A DNA stretch of 64,000 bases from an uncultured Kiritimatiellota bacterium (GCA_934635385.1 CAKTZI010000016.1:12841-76840), one strand, 5' to 3'. Positions 1-8,986 are shown, numbered from the stretch's first letter. A program made the numbers and translations. Notes: generated by a model from the sequence alone, not told the origin.

Positions 1-2
1 TC

Positions 3-200
3 CTCTACGGCGGGGAGGGCGTGAACGCCGAGATCGTCGATGCGACGAAAGGCCAGAACCAGACGCTGCGCGGCTCGAAGATCAAGTTCTGGATCGACTC
101 CGAGCAGGTCGAGGTGCTGGACGCGACGATCGTCGCGCCGGTCTCGTCGGCGGGGGCCTCCGGGCTGGGCGACGCGCTGAAGGGGGGGGGCTTGCGCTGA
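3..200 (+). CDS. C-terminal fragment of an LptA/OstA-like periplasmic LPS-transport protein
   Basis: The reading frame is open from the window edge and ends at TGA 198-200, so only the last 65 residues are seen. The visible part alternates short hydrophobic and polar stretches (GEGVNAEIVDATKG, TLRGSKIKFWIDSEQVEVLD), the pattern of the beta-jellyroll repeats of LptA/OstA proteins that carry lipopolysaccharide across the periplasm. It ends in a Gly/Ala-rich tail. A run of ten G sits just before the stop codon and could shift the frame of the last four residues. Family assignment rests on a short fragment and is moderate; another OstA-like or jellyroll export protein is possible. Confidence 0.5.
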   Translation, partial: LYGGEGVNAEIVDATKGQNQTLRGSKIKFWIDSEQVEVLDATIVAPVSSAGASGLGDALKGGGLR

Positions 201-217
201 CGGCGATGGCGCACCCG

Positions 218-247
218 TTGCACAACCGCGCCGTGAAATGCTATAAT
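218..247 (+). promoter_or_regulatory. Promoter for the outer-membrane protein gene at 317
   Basis: TTGCAC (218-223), an 18-bp spacer and TATAAT (242-247) preceded by TGC, an extended -10 form. The leader to the start codon is about 60 bases and carries an AAGGAG ribosome site at 307-312. Confidence 0.65.
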
Positions 248-316
248 GTCCGAAACTTTCTTTCAACGGAATGTTCCTAACCCAAACCAAAACCAACTAA
301 CCGACCAAGGAGTCAC

Positions 317-1192
317 ATGAAAAAGCTGATGGCCGCTGTGTGCGCGGCGTCGTTGTTGTCTGCGTTCGCAGAAGAGGAAAAGGCCGAAACCGAAGATCAG
401 AGCTTCATCTCTGTCTGGGGCTTCGGCAACTACGGGATCTATTCGGGCTACCAGCTCTACGGGTCGCTCGTGAACAACGAGCCGACGGCGCAGGGCTACA
501 TCGACGTCAACGTCAACTTCGGCGACATCGGCTACGTCGGCGTCGGCCTCTGGTCGAACACCGACCTCACGAAGCGCCGCCGCGTCTGGGGGCTTGGGCA
601 GGCGTTCAACGAGTACGACCCGAACGTCCACTTCGGGCGCACGTTCTGGTTTGACGACGACAAGACCTGGGGCCTCGACTGGCGTTCGACGGTCGTGTGG
701 TTCTACTATCCGCCGAAGAACTACCATGGGGCGACGCATACCCACACGACGTGGGACTTCGACCACAGCCTCGCGCTCGTGAACCCCTATCTGGTTCCGT
801 ACATCACGGTCGTGCGCGAGTACTCGAAGGGCGCGAACCTTGTGATCTTCGGCCTCAAGAAGACGGTGGCCGTCTCGGACGGGCTGTCGCTGACGCCGTA
901 CATCGAGGGCGTCTGGCGCGAGCGCCAGTACAACTGGTGCTTCCCGACGATGTTCAACGGCGAGATCAACGGGTATGACTGCAACAAGAACTCCGGCGTC
1001 GCGACGGCGAAGATCGGCCTCGACCTCAACTACCAGCTCAGCGAACACTTCGGGCTCTTCGCGAAGGTCGCCTACTGCTCGGTCGTCGACCCCGACCTCC
1101 GCGACAATGTCGACCACCTGCCGAACAACGCCTACGGTGCGTATGCGAAGGACTACGCCTGGGGCGGCGTCGGCGTGACGTTCAACTTCTAA
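317..1192 (+). CDS. Secreted outer-membrane beta-barrel-like protein
   Basis: 291 residues. The N-terminus MKKLMAAVCAASLLSAFA is a signal peptide with a cut expected before EEEKAE. The rest is rich in Tyr, Trp, Phe and Gly with alternating polarity (VWGFGNYGIYSGYQLYGS, GYIDVNVNFGDIGYVGVGLW), as in transmembrane beta-strands, and the last residues GVGVTFNF end in Phe like a barrel-assembly signal. The start is fixed by AAGGAG at 307-312, four bases before ATG. It has its own promoter and leader. No specific substrate or family is recognised; a porin-like or MipA-like barrel is an inference from composition. Confidence 0.7.
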   Translation: MKKLMAAVCAASLLSAFAEEEKAETEDQSFISVWGFGNYGIYSGYQLYGSLVNNEPTAQGYIDVNVNFGDIGYVGVGLWSNTDLTKRRRVWGLGQAFNEYDPNVHFGRTFWFDDDKTWGLDWRSTVVWFYYPPKNYHGATHTHTTWDFDHSLALVNPYLVPYITVVREYSKGANLVIFGLKKTVAVSDGLSLTPYIEGVWRERQYNWCFPTMFNGEINGYDCNKNSGVATAKIGLDLNYQLSEHFGLFAKVAYCSVVDPDLRDNVDHLPNNAYGAYAKDYAWGGVGVTFNF

Positions 1193-1268
1193 CGATTTCG
1201 TGCTTGGATGAAGAGGGCGGGTGCTTTCGCGTTCAGGTGCAAAAAAGAAACACAAGGAAAAAGATCAG

Positions 1269-1649
1269 ATGGAAATCTATGTTGGTAACCTCGCGTACGC
1301 GACGACCGACGACGGTCTGAAGGCGGCGTTCGCGCCATTCGGCGAAGTTACCGCCGTTCGCGTTGTCACCGATCGCATGACCGGTCGCAGCAAGGGATTC
1401 GGCTTCGTCACGATGCCCGACGCCGCTCAGGCGCAGGCTGCGATTGACGCGCTGAACGGACATGAGCTCGACGGCCGCACCGTGCGCGTCAACGAGTCGC
1501 AGCCCAAGCCCCGCGAAGAGCGCGAGGGCGGCTTCGGCGGCGGCCGGGGCGGGCGTGGCGGCTTCGGCGGCGGCCGGGGCGGTTTCGGTGGCGGTCGCGG
1601 CGGCTTCCGCGGCGGCGACCGCGGCCCGCGTCGCGAGACCCGCTGGTAA
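1269..1649 (+). CDS. Gly-rich RRM RNA-binding protein
   Basis: 126 residues. An RNA recognition motif covers residues 1-80, with RNP2 (IYVGNL, residues 3-8) and RNP1 (KGFGFVTM, about residues 43-50). A Gly/Arg-rich tail of GGFGGGRGG repeats follows. This is the layout of small bacterial cold-inducible RNA-binding proteins known from cyanobacteria and other phyla, which bind single-stranded RNA in the cytoplasm. ATG 1269 is chosen over an upstream TTG frame because AAGGAA lies 11 bases before it and the RRM starts at residue 2. A strong terminator follows at 1673. Confidence 0.88.
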   Translation: MEIYVGNLAYATTDDGLKAAFAPFGEVTAVRVVTDRMTGRSKGFGFVTMPDAAQAQAAIDALNGHELDGRTVRVNESQPKPREEREGGFGGGRGGRGGFGGGRGGFGGGRGGFRGGDRGPRRETRW

Positions 1650-1672
1650 TCGGAAGATTGCCATTCAAGCGA

Positions 1673-1710
1673 AAAGGCACGGCCGTCTGCGGCCGTGCCT
1701 TTCATTTTGC
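1673..1710 (+). terminator. Rho-independent terminator of the RRM gene
   Basis: A perfect 13-bp stem (1673-1685 with 1690-1702) around the loop TCTG is followed by TTCATTTT. It ends the RRM transcript just before the convergent tRNA gene. Confidence 0.85.
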
Positions 1711-1714
1711 CAAA

Positions 1715-1791
1715 TGGTGGACCCTGCGGGACTTGAACCCACGACCAAGAGATTATGAGTCTCCCGCTCTGACCGACTGAGCTAAGGGTCC
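1715..1791 (-). tRNA. tRNA with CAU anticodon, probably tRNA-Ile2
   Basis: 77 bases with CCA encoded (TGG at 1715-1717 on the plus strand). The acceptor stem GGACCCT/AGGGTCC, the D stem GCTC/GAGC, the anticodon stem GGAGA/TCTCT and the T stem GTGGG/CCCGC all pair. The anticodon loop is CTCATAA with CAT at plus 1755-1757. CAU is shared by elongator Met and lysidine-modified Ile2. The stretch GACTCATAATC.CTTGGTCG and the GGTTCAAGTCC T arm match what I recall of E. coli tRNA-Ile2 much better than elongator Met. The gene lies tail-to-tail with the RRM gene. Confidence 0.9.
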
Positions 1792-1862
1792 GTGAAAACA
1801 GGTGCACATTCTACCAAATTTTACCCCCCGTGCGCAATGGGCTATTTTTCGGCGCGGCTTTT

Positions 1863-1871
1863 TGCTATAAT
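1863..1871 (+). promoter_or_regulatory. Extended -10 promoter of the DinG-like gene
   Basis: TGCTATAAT at 1863-1871. No clear -35 box. The leader to ATG 1922 is about 44 bases. Confidence 0.5.
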
Positions 1872-1921
1872 GCCGCCCCTATGCAGAATATGCAGAAGAC
1901 ACAGGGGAGCAGTTCCGCAGC

Positions 1922-4228
1922 ATGACGCCGGCGGCCTTCATCGACGACCCGAACTGGGCGGGGTTCATTCCGGAGCGTCCCGACGCCGCGCGGACGCGCC
2001 ACCTGCCCACGCACGAGGACTGCGCGCCGATCGACGTCGCGGCCGTGCAGGATCATCTGCGCGCGGGCGGCACGCTCGGCCAGATGGACGGCTACGAGGA
2101 GCGTCCCGGCCAGATCGACATGACGGGTGCGATCGCCGCCGCGTTCAACGCGCGCGAGCACCTCGTCGTCGAGGCCGGGACGGGCGTCGGCAAGTCGCTC
2201 GCCTACCTCGTGCCGTCCATCCTCTGGGCGTGGACGAACGACACGCCCGTCGTCGTCTCGACGGCGACGCGCAACCTCCAGTCGCAGCTCGTCTCGTCCG
2301 ACATCCCCCGCGCGCGGCGCATCCTCGGCGACGAGGCCGCGAAGTTTCGGGTCGCGCTGCTGAAGGGCCGCACGAACTACCTCTGCCTCCGGGCGGTTGG
2401 TGAGTTCTTCGCTGCCGGGTACTGGACGATGTCCGCCGACGAGCAGGCGCTCATGCCGGCGTTCATCGACTGGCTCCGGCACACGAAGGACGGCGACCTC
2501 GACTCCTACGAGGGTCTGCCGCGCGCGCTCCTCTCCTGTCCTGGCGACGAGTGCAGCGGACGGCGCTGCCCCTACTACACGCGCTGCTTCGTCTACAAGG
2601 CGCGCAAGGCCGCCGCCGAGGCGCACCTCGTCATCGCGAACCATGCGCTCGTCCTCGCCGAGGCGACGGCGCCGGGGAGCGGCATCCTGCCGAGCTACGG
2701 ACGCCTCGTGATGGACGAGGCGCACAACCTGGAGTCGATCGCGACGGACTACCTGAGCGCGGAGTTCTCGCTCCCGGCCCTGACGCGCATCCTCAACCGC
2801 CTCCAGCGGCGCGGGCGCGGACGGCAGGCGGCGCGCGCCTCCGGCACGCTCGCGTCGGTCGAGCGCCAGTTCCAGAAGGGCGCGTTCGCGGGCAGCGCGG
2901 CCGGCGAGAAGGTGATGCGGCTCGTGACGGAGGCCTCGCGCCTCTCGCTGCGCATCGTGAACGCGGCGGACGCGCTCGCGGAGGTCGCCGCGCGGCTCCT
3001 GAAGCCGGCGAAGGACCGCGCGGTCTGCCGCTACCGCGTGGCGGACGACGGCGTGCGCGCCTATTCCCTGCACGGGCTCTTCAAGCCCTACGAGGCCGAC
3101 GTCTGGGACGAGCAGAAGCTCGCGGCGGCGCAGAACCGCTTCGAGGCCGAGCTGGCCGCGCTCGTGAACCTGCTGCACGACCTGCGCGACACGCTCGACG
3201 GCGCCGTGCCGGAAGGGGAGCTCAACTACCTCGGCGACCTTTCCGCGCAGGTCGCGGGCATTGCCGAGTCGCTGATCGCGTTCGCGAACGAGACGAACTT
3301 CGTGCTGCGCGGCGACAAGGCGACGCACGCCTACTGGGCGGAGCGGGTGCGGCTGGAGCGGCGGCCCGCCTACGTGCGGCTCGTCGCTGCGCCGCTGTCG
3401 GTGGCGGACGACCTGAAACGCATCTTCTACGACGTGAAGGACTCGGTCGTGCTCTGCTCGGCGACCCTGCGCGTCGGCAACGACTTCAAGTACATGGCGC
3501 GGCGACTGGGGACGAAGGAGCGCTTCCAGTTCCTGACGGCGGCCTCGCCGTTCGACTACTTCCGCCAGGCGCTCGTCCTCGCGCCGGACTGCCTGCCCGA
3601 CCCGGCGGCCGACTCGGCGGCGTATGCGGAGGCCCTGGCGGCGTTTCTCCGCGACCTCTTCGCGATCACGCAGGGGCGGGCGCTCGTCCTCTTCACGAGC
3701 TACGAAATGATGAACGCCGTCGCCGCGCATGCGCACGAGCCGCTCGCGGCGGCGGGCGTCACGTTGCTCGTGCAGGGCGAGGGGCTGTCGCGCGAGGCGA
3801 TGACGCGGCGGCTCAAGGGGCAGTCGAACACGGTGCTGTTCGGCGCGCAGAGCTTCTGGGAGGGCGTCGACGTCGCGGGCGAGGCGCTCTCGTGCGTCGT
3901 CCTCGCGCGCCTGCCGTTCGCGCAGGTGGGCGATCCCGTCGTCGAGGCGCGCGCCGAGATGATCGACCGCGCGGGCGGCAGCTCGTTCCGCGACTACGCG
4001 CTGCCGGAGGCCGTCATCAAGTTCCGCCAGGGTTTCGGGCGGCTCATCCGCACGAAGTCGGATCGCGGCGTCGTGATCGTGAGCGACCCGCGCCTCGTGA
4101 CGAAGAACTACGGCGCGCTCTTCCGCAAGTCGATTCCCGCGTCCGTGCATACGGTGTCCGAGGCGGACGACCTGCTCGCGCGCGTCAGCGATTTTTTTGG
4201 CGAGGCAAATGCAAGACCTTCGCGATAG
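1922..4228 (+). CDS. dinG: DinG-type ATP-dependent DNA helicase (XPD family, SF2)
   Basis: 768 residues. Walker A GTGVGKS at 86-92, a DEAH box at 265-268 and a late CSATL motif mark an SF2 helicase of the XPD/DinG branch. Cysteines 155, 206, 211, 216 and 222 lie between Walker A and the DEAH box, where the 4Fe-4S cluster of this branch sits. The ANHALV motif after the cysteines is also typical. It should unwind damaged or R-loop-containing DNA with 5'-to-3' polarity in the cytoplasm. ATG 1922 follows GGGGAGCAG. It stands alone, after the convergent tRNA and before a secreted hydrolase gene. E. coli DinG is a little shorter (about 716). Confidence 0.9.
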   Translation: MTPAAFIDDPNWAGFIPERPDAARTRHLPTHEDCAPIDVAAVQDHLRAGGTLGQMDGYEERPGQIDMTGAIAAAFNAREHLVVEAGTGVGKSLAYLVPSILWAWTNDTPVVVSTATRNLQSQLVSSDIPRARRILGDEAAKFRVALLKGRTNYLCLRAVGEFFAAGYWTMSADEQALMPAFIDWLRHTKDGDLDSYEGLPRALLSCPGDECSGRRCPYYTRCFVYKARKAAAEAHLVIANHALVLAEATAPGSGILPSYGRLVMDEAHNLESIATDYLSAEFSLPALTRILNRLQRRGRGRQAARASGTLASVERQFQKGAFAGSAAGEKVMRLVTEASRLSLRIVNAADALAEVAARLLKPAKDRAVCRYRVADDGVRAYSLHGLFKPYEADVWDEQKLAAAQNRFEAELAALVNLLHDLRDTLDGAVPEGELNYLGDLSAQVAGIAESLIAFANETNFVLRGDKATHAYWAERVRLERRPAYVRLVAAPLSVADDLKRIFYDVKDSVVLCSATLRVGNDFKYMARRLGTKERFQFLTAASPFDYFRQALVLAPDCLPDPAADSAAYAEALAAFLRDLFAITQGRALVLFTSYEMMNAVAAHAHEPLAAAGVTLLVQGEGLSREAMTRRLKGQSNTVLFGAQSFWEGVDVAGEALSCVVLARLPFAQVGDPVVEARAEMIDRAGGSSFRDYALPEAVIKFRQGFGRLIRTKSDRGVVIVSDPRLVTKNYGALFRKSIPASVHTVSEADDLLARVSDFFGEANARPSR

Positions 4229-4233
4229 AAGAC

Positions 4234-4250
4234 GGGACAGGGCCTGTCCC
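4234..4250 (+). terminator. Short hairpin after the DinG-like gene
   Basis: GGGACAG and CTGTCCC pair around GGC (7-bp stem). There is no T run on the plus strand, so terminator function is weak. Confidence 0.25.
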
Positions 4251-4276
4251 TCCCGGTAAAAAAGTGGATATGTCAT

Positions 4277-4307
4277 TTGTGGACGGCGCGCGTTTTTTTG
4301 GTATACT
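4277..4307 (+). promoter_or_regulatory. Promoter of the GH27 gene
   Basis: TTGTGG (4277-4282), a 19-bp spacer and TGGTATACT ending at 4307. The predicted transcription start is within a base of an in-frame ATG at 4315, so the transcript may be leaderless from that upstream start. The start at 4345 has an AAAGGA site instead. Confidence 0.55.
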
Positions 4308-4344
4308 ATCCGGCATGACGACACAACAAAGGAAAACAACGAAG

Positions 4345-6411
4345 ATGAAAACACTCATGATGCTGGCCGGATGGACGGTGCTGGCGGTCGGATTGGCGGT
4401 CGGCGACGTGCGGTATGTGGATGCGCTGGATCTGTCCGGCTCCTACAACGGGCGCGGCGACCGAATGGGCGTGCGCCAGGCAATCGGCGGTACGCCGCTG
4501 ACGGTCGCCGCGCAGACGGCGGCGCGCGGCATCGGCGCGCGGGCCGAAGGCGCGGTCGGCTTTCGGCTGGACGGTCGCGCGACGGCGTTCGACGCACGCG
4601 TCGGCGTGGATGACGTCGCGCACAGCCTGAAGCGCGGCGACCGTCAGGTGCAGATGGTCTTCCGGGTCTGGGCGGACGGAAAGGTCGTCTGGCGGTCGCC
4701 GTCCCTGCGCGAGGGCATGCAGCCGGTCGAGGTGCACGTCGATCTCGCCGGCGTCCGTGAACTCGTGCTGGAGACGTCGTCGGACGCGCCGTGGGCCGCG
4801 TTCGACGCCGCCTACGGCGACTGGCTCGACGCGCGGATCACGTGTGCGGACGACGCGCGGATCGAGCCGGTCTCCGGTCCGGAGGCGATGCGGCAGCTCG
4901 GCATCCTCACGCCGCCGGAGAAGCCGGAGCCGCAGATCAACGGCGCGGACATCTGGGGCGTCCGCCCCGGACGGCCGATCGTCTTCCGCGTCGCGACGTC
5001 CGGCGAACGCCCGCTGCGCTTCACGGCGAAGAACCTGCCGGACGGCGTGACGCTCGATGCCGAGAAGGGGATCCTGCGCGGCACGGCACCGGCGCAGAAG
5101 GGCGACTACGACATCGAGGTGACGGCGGAGAACGCGAAGGGCCGGGCGACGCGGACGATCCGCCTCGCGGTCGGGGACACGATCGCCCTGACGCCGCCCA
5201 TGGGCTGGAACAGCTGGAACATCTGGGGCTCGCGGTTCACGGGCGAGCATGCGCGGGAGGCCGCGCGCGCGCTGGACGCCACGGGCCTCGGCGACCACGG
5301 CTGGGCCTACATCAACCTCGACGACTTCTGGGAGATGAACAACGCGCCGCAGAACAAGGATCGTCCCGAACTGCGCGGGCCCGCCCGCGACGCCGAGGGG
5401 CGCATCCGGGCGAACCCGTCGTTCCCCGACATGAAGGGCCTGACGGACGACATCCACGCGCTCGGCTTCCGTGCGGGCCTCTACTCCTCGCCCGGTCCGA
5501 CGACCTGCGGCGGCTGCGAAGGCAGCTACGGGCACGAGCTGCAGGACGCGGCGCAGTGGGCGGACTGGGGCTTCGACTACGTCAAGTACGACTGGTGCTC
5601 CTACGACGAGGTCATCGCGGACGAGCGCGGCGGGCTGCCGTGGCACATCGGCGACTGGCGTGACGTGCGCGGCGAGTCGAAGCGGCGCCCCTACCGGCTG
5701 ATGCGGGACTGCCTCCAGCGGCAGAACCGCGACATCCTCTACTCCTTCTGCCAGTACGGCATGGGGCACGCCGAAGAGTGGGCGCGCGAGACCGGGGCGA
5801 ACGCCTGGCGCGTCTGGGAGGACATGAAGGACTCCTGGCCGTGGATGTGGCGGTCGGTCGAGTCGCGCCTCGGCGCCGAGAACTACTGGAAGTGGTCGGG
5901 CCCCGGATGCTGGATCGACCTCGACATGATGATCGTCGGCGACCAGCGCTCGTGCGGCTTCACGCATCCGACGTTCCTCACGCCGAACGAGCAGTACACG
6001 CACGTCTCGCTGTGGTGCATGCTCGGCTCGCCGCTCCTGATCGGCTGCGACCTGACGAAGCTCGACGCCTTCACGCGCAGCCTGCTCGTCAACGACGAGG
6101 TGATTGCCGTGAGCCAGGACCGGCTCGGCAAGATCGCCCGGCGCATCCGCCGGACGGATGCGGAGGAAGTCTGGGCGCGTCCGCTCGTCGGCGGCTTCAC
6201 GGCCGTCGCCCTCGTCAACAAGTATCCGTTCGCCCGCGAGATCACGGTGACGTTCGCGGAACTCGGCCTCGGCGGCGGCGAGCGGTGGGTCAAGGATCTC
6301 TGGCGGCAGAAGTGCGAGGGGCGTCACGCTGGCGCGTATACGGCCCTCGTGCCGCCGCACGCGACCAAGCTTTTCAAGACGCGCGCGGTCGATTGCCCGA
6401 AATGCGACTGA
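4345..6411 (+). CDS. Secreted alpha-galactosidase, glycoside hydrolase family 27, with NPCBM and Ig-like domains
   Basis: 688 residues: signal peptide (1-20), an NPCBM-like carbohydrate-binding domain (about 21-165), a putative-Ig domain (about 195-277) and a GH27 barrel opening with LTPPMGWNSWN at 282. The nucleophile is Asp416 in YVKYDWC and the acid/base is the first Asp of CWIDLDMM. It should release alpha-1,6-linked galactose from plant galactosides in the periplasm or outside the cell. ATG 4345 is preceded by AAAGGA and gives a clean signal peptide. ATG 4315, ten codons earlier, sits exactly at the predicted transcription start and is the alternative. The carbohydrate theme fits the KDG genes nearby. 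Confidence 0.9.
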   Translation: MKTLMMLAGWTVLAVGLAVGDVRYVDALDLSGSYNGRGDRMGVRQAIGGTPLTVAAQTAARGIGARAEGAVGFRLDGRATAFDARVGVDDVAHSLKRGDRQVQMVFRVWADGKVVWRSPSLREGMQPVEVHVDLAGVRELVLETSSDAPWAAFDAAYGDWLDARITCADDARIEPVSGPEAMRQLGILTPPEKPEPQINGADIWGVRPGRPIVFRVATSGERPLRFTAKNLPDGVTLDAEKGILRGTAPAQKGDYDIEVTAENAKGRATRTIRLAVGDTIALTPPMGWNSWNIWGSRFTGEHAREAARALDATGLGDHGWAYINLDDFWEMNNAPQNKDRPELRGPARDAEGRIRANPSFPDMKGLTDDIHALGFRAGLYSSPGPTTCGGCEGSYGHELQDAAQWADWGFDYVKYDWCSYDEVIADERGGLPWHIGDWRDVRGESKRRPYRLMRDCLQRQNRDILYSFCQYGMGHAEEWARETGANAWRVWEDMKDSWPWMWRSVESRLGAENYWKWSGPGCWIDLDMMIVGDQRSCGFTHPTFLTPNEQYTHVSLWCMLGSPLLIGCDLTKLDAFTRSLLVNDEVIAVSQDRLGKIARRIRRTDAEEVWARPLVGGFTAVALVNKYPFAREITVTFAELGLGGGERWVKDLWRQKCEGRHAGAYTALVPPHATKLFKTRAVDCPKCD

Positions 6412-6423
6412 GTGTGCTATAAT
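6393..6423 (+). promoter_or_regulatory. Near-leaderless promoter of rarA
   Basis: TTGCCC (6393-6398), a 19-bp spacer and TGCTATAAT ending at 6423. The box overlaps the end of the GH27 gene and stops 10 bases before ATG 6434, leaving a leader of about 4 bases. Confidence 0.6.
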
Positions 6424-6433
6424 ACGCCTCGTC

Positions 6434-7816
6434 ATGAGGCAGATGTCGCTTATCGAGGGGGCTCTGGCGGACGGCGAAAGCGCCGCGCCGGAGCCGTTGG
6501 CCGCGCGGATGCGTCCGCGCGACCTGTCGGAGTTCGTCGGTCAGGAGCACCTGGTCGGCGAGGGCAAGATCCTCCGCCAGATGATCGAGCGCGACCAGAT
6601 CCCCTCCATGATCCTCTGGGGTCCGCCCGGCGTCGGCAAGACGACGCTCGCGAACGTCATCGCGAACCTCACGAAGGCCGAGTTCGTCAACTATTCGGCC
6701 GTGACGAGCGGCATCAAGGAGATCAAGGAGATCATGGCGCGCGCCGAGTCGGGTCGCCGCGTCGGCCTCCGCACCGTCCTTTTCGTGGACGAGATCCACC
6801 GCTTCAACAAGGCGCAGCAGGACGCCTTTCTGCCGTTCGTCGAGCAGGGCTCGATCATCCTCATCGGCGCGACGACGGAGAATCCGAGCTTCGAGGTCAA
6901 CTCCGCGCTGCTCTCGCGGTGCAAGGTGTTCGTCCTGAAGGGGCTGTCCGAGGCCGACCTCGTGCGCCTCTTGCGGCGGGCGCTCGAATCGGAACGCGGC
7001 TTCGGCAAGCTGAACGTGCGGGCGAGCGACGAGACGCTCGCGAAGATCGCGGTCTACGCGAACGGCGACGCGCGCCATGCGCTCGGCACGCTGGAGACGG
7101 CGGTCGCGAACGCGGCGTTCGGGGCGGACGGGCGGCCGGAGATCACGGAGGCCGTGCTGGCGCAGGTCGTGAGCCGCAAGGCGCTCCTCTACGACAAGAA
7201 CGGCGAGGAGCACTACAACATCATTTCGGCCCTGCACAAGTCGATGCGCAACTCAGACCCGGACGCGGCGGTCTACTGGCTCGCGCGGATGCTGGAGGGC
7301 GGGGAGGACCCGCTCTACATCGCGCGGCGGTGCGTCCGCTTCGCGAGCGAGGACGTGGGGCTCGCCGACCCGAACGCGCTGCTGCTCGCGAACGCCGTCT
7401 GGGACGCCTGCCACAACCTCGGCGTGCCGGAGTGCAACGTGCATCTGACGCAGGTCGTCGTCTACCTCGCGCTCGCCCCGAAGTCGAACGCGATGGAGGC
7501 GGCGTACAACCGGGCGGCGGCGGACGCGCAGAAGATGATGGCCGAGCCGGTGCCGCTGCAGATCCGCAACGCGCCGACGCGGCTCATGAAGAGCCTCGAC
7601 TACGGCAAGGGCTACGTCTACGCGCATGACACGGACGAGAAGATCGCGCGGATGTCGTGCCTGCCCGACTCGCTCGAAGGCCGGCGCTACTACACGCCGA
7701 CAGGGCTTGGACGCGAGGCGAACCTGAAGGCGCGGCTGGAGGCCGTCCGCGCCTGGCGCGAAGGCCGCACGGACACGCCGCCGTTCGCCTCCGCCGCCTA
7801 CTCGACGGCGCGCTGA
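6434..7816 (+). CDS. rarA: RarA/MgsA, replication-associated recombination AAA+ ATPase
   Basis: 460 residues. Walker A GPPGVGKT (63-70), Walker B LFVDEIHRF with DEIH near 116 and a sensor stretch GATTENPSFE identify the clamp-loader-like RarA/MgsA/WRNIP1 family, which acts at stalled replication forks. The C-terminal tetramerisation region is present (SAVYWLARML-like and ARRCVRFASEDVG). ATG 6434 is chosen because the -10 box leaves almost no leader. ATG 6443 (MSLIEG) is an alternative close to the usual family N-terminus. The 3' end overlaps the convergent regulator gene by 19 bp. Confidence 0.93.
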   Translation: MRQMSLIEGALADGESAAPEPLAARMRPRDLSEFVGQEHLVGEGKILRQMIERDQIPSMILWGPPGVGKTTLANVIANLTKAEFVNYSAVTSGIKEIKEIMARAESGRRVGLRTVLFVDEIHRFNKAQQDAFLPFVEQGSIILIGATTENPSFEVNSALLSRCKVFVLKGLSEADLVRLLRRALESERGFGKLNVRASDETLAKIAVYANGDARHALGTLETAVANAAFGADGRPEITEAVLAQVVSRKALLYDKNGEEHYNIISALHKSMRNSDPDAAVYWLARMLEGGEDPLYIARRCVRFASEDVGLADPNALLLANAVWDACHNLGVPECNVHLTQVVVYLALAPKSNAMEAAYNRAAADAQKMMAEPVPLQIRNAPTRLMKSLDYGKGYVYAHDTDEKIARMSCLPDSLEGRRYYTPTGLGREANLKARLEAVRAWREGRTDTPPFASAAYSTAR

Positions 7817-8979
7817 AGCTGCCGCCGATATGCCGTCATCGTCTGGCCGTAGCGCCGCCGGAAGAGCGTCATCAGGTGGGTCGGCGAGCGGAAGCCGCAG
7901 AAATGGCTGAGGGCCTCGATGGGCGTCTCCGTCTCCTTCAGCATCTGCATGACCCTCTCGAAGCGCGCGTCCTGGATGAAGTCGAGGACGGTGCGTCCTG
8001 TGATTTCGCGGAAGCTCTGCTCCAGCAGCCGCCGCGAGACGCGGACGGCGGCCGCGACGGCGGGGACGCTGATGCCGGCGGTGGCGTTCCGGCGGATGAA
8101 CTCGCGCGCTTCGGCGACGCGCCGCCGGACGACGCCGTTCGTGTCGGCGGTCGAAAGGCGCTCGACGATGCCGAGCAGCCCGAACTTGAGCGAGGTCAGG
8201 CGTTTCGCCGGGTGCTGTCCCCGGCAGACGACCGCGTCAAGGAATTCGAGCGCCTGGTAGCCGCCGGCCTCGAAGTCCGGCACGACGGACGACAGGGTGG
8301 GCGAGGTGTATTCGCAGATGGTGCGCTCGTCGTCCACGCCCAGCACGAGAAGCTGTTCGGGGACGTCGAGCCCGGCGAGACGGGCGGCGTCGAGGACGCA
8401 CTTGGCCCGCTGGTCGTAGGCCGCCCACACGCCGCAGGGCTTGGGCAGGTCGCGCAGCCAGCCGGCGAGGGCTCTCTCTCGCTGGTGCCAGCTGCCGGAC
8501 GCGGGCGGGACGAAGACGTGCAGCGGATGGTGGCGATCCTTGAGGTAGGCGCGGAAGAGCCGTTCGCGCGCCTCGCTCCACCATTCGGTGCCGGGCGCGC
8601 CGACGAAGGCGAAGTTCTGGAGCTTCCGCCGCAGGAAGAGCTCGGCCGCCGCCGTCGCGAGCGCGCGCTCGTCGGAGCGGATCGTCGCGGCGGTCTTGCG
8701 CGAGTCCCGGCGCGGCGGCGTGTTGACGTAGACGACGGCCGTCTTGAACAGCCGCGCGAACGTCTCGCGCGGCAGCGCATGGCAGCCGCCGTCCGTGATG
8801 AATGCGTCGGGCTTCCAGCCGATGAAGTCGGCGAGGGGGCGGTCGGACGGGTGCGCCTCCGCGAGCTGGACCTCCCAGGCGGGGTGCGTCGCGGCGAAGC
8901 GCATGATGCCGCCGATCATCCGCCGCGAGGCGGTGTGGCGGACGTCGAGGCTGACAAGCAGTTTCTTTCGGTCGCTCAT
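7798..8979 (-). CDS. XylR-like transcriptional regulator: LacI-type sensor domain plus AraC-type DNA-binding domain
   Basis: 393 residues. The N-terminal two thirds is a periplasmic-binding-protein/LacI sensor fold that lacks a LacI helix-turn-helix (MSDRKKLLVSLDVRHTASRR, later LLVLGVDDERTICEYTSPTLSS). The C-terminal ~100 residues are an AraC-type double helix-turn-helix (ISVPAVAAAVRVSRRLLEQS, FRSPTHLMTLFRRRYG). This is the XylR architecture, in which a sugar ligand controls AraC-type DNA binding. ATG 8979 is chosen over upstream codons because a TATACT box ends 7 bases before it. It is divergent from eda-kdgK across 86 bp, so it probably regulates KDG/KDPG use. Confidence 0.85.
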   Translation of the reverse strand: MSDRKKLLVSLDVRHTASRRMIGGIMRFAATHPAWEVQLAEAHPSDRPLADFIGWKPDAFITDGGCHALPRETFARLFKTAVVYVNTPPRRDSRKTAATIRSDERALATAAAELFLRRKLQNFAFVGAPGTEWWSEARERLFRAYLKDRHHPLHVFVPPASGSWHQRERALAGWLRDLPKPCGVWAAYDQRAKCVLDAARLAGLDVPEQLLVLGVDDERTICEYTSPTLSSVVPDFEAGGYQALEFLDAVVCRGQHPAKRLTSLKFGLLGIVERLSTADTNGVVRRRVAEAREFIRRNATAGISVPAVAAAVRVSRRLLEQSFREITGRTVLDFIQDARFERVMQMLKETETPIEALSHFCGFRSPTHLMTLFRRRYGQTMTAYRRQLQRAVE

Positions 8980-8986
8980 GCCGTGA

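Noticed and set aside
1715..1791. Elongator tRNA-Met
   Set aside because: The CAU anticodon fits both, but the T arm and anticodon-flanking sequence match tRNA-Ile2. Presence of tilS elsewhere would settle it.
4315..4344. GH27 start at ATG 4315 as the main call
   Set aside because: It fits the leaderless pattern, but ATG 4345 has a ribosome site and a standard signal peptide. Kept as an alternative.
1865..4354. An 829-codon minus-strand frame opposite the DinG-like gene
   Set aside because: Same cause: antisense shadow of a clear helicase, with no promoter or ribosome site.
2551..6411. A 1286-codon plus-strand frame seeming to fuse to the GH27 enzyme
   Set aside because: Its first ~600 codons are an off-frame reading of the DinG-like gene. 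The enzyme has its own promoter and signal peptide at 4302-4345.
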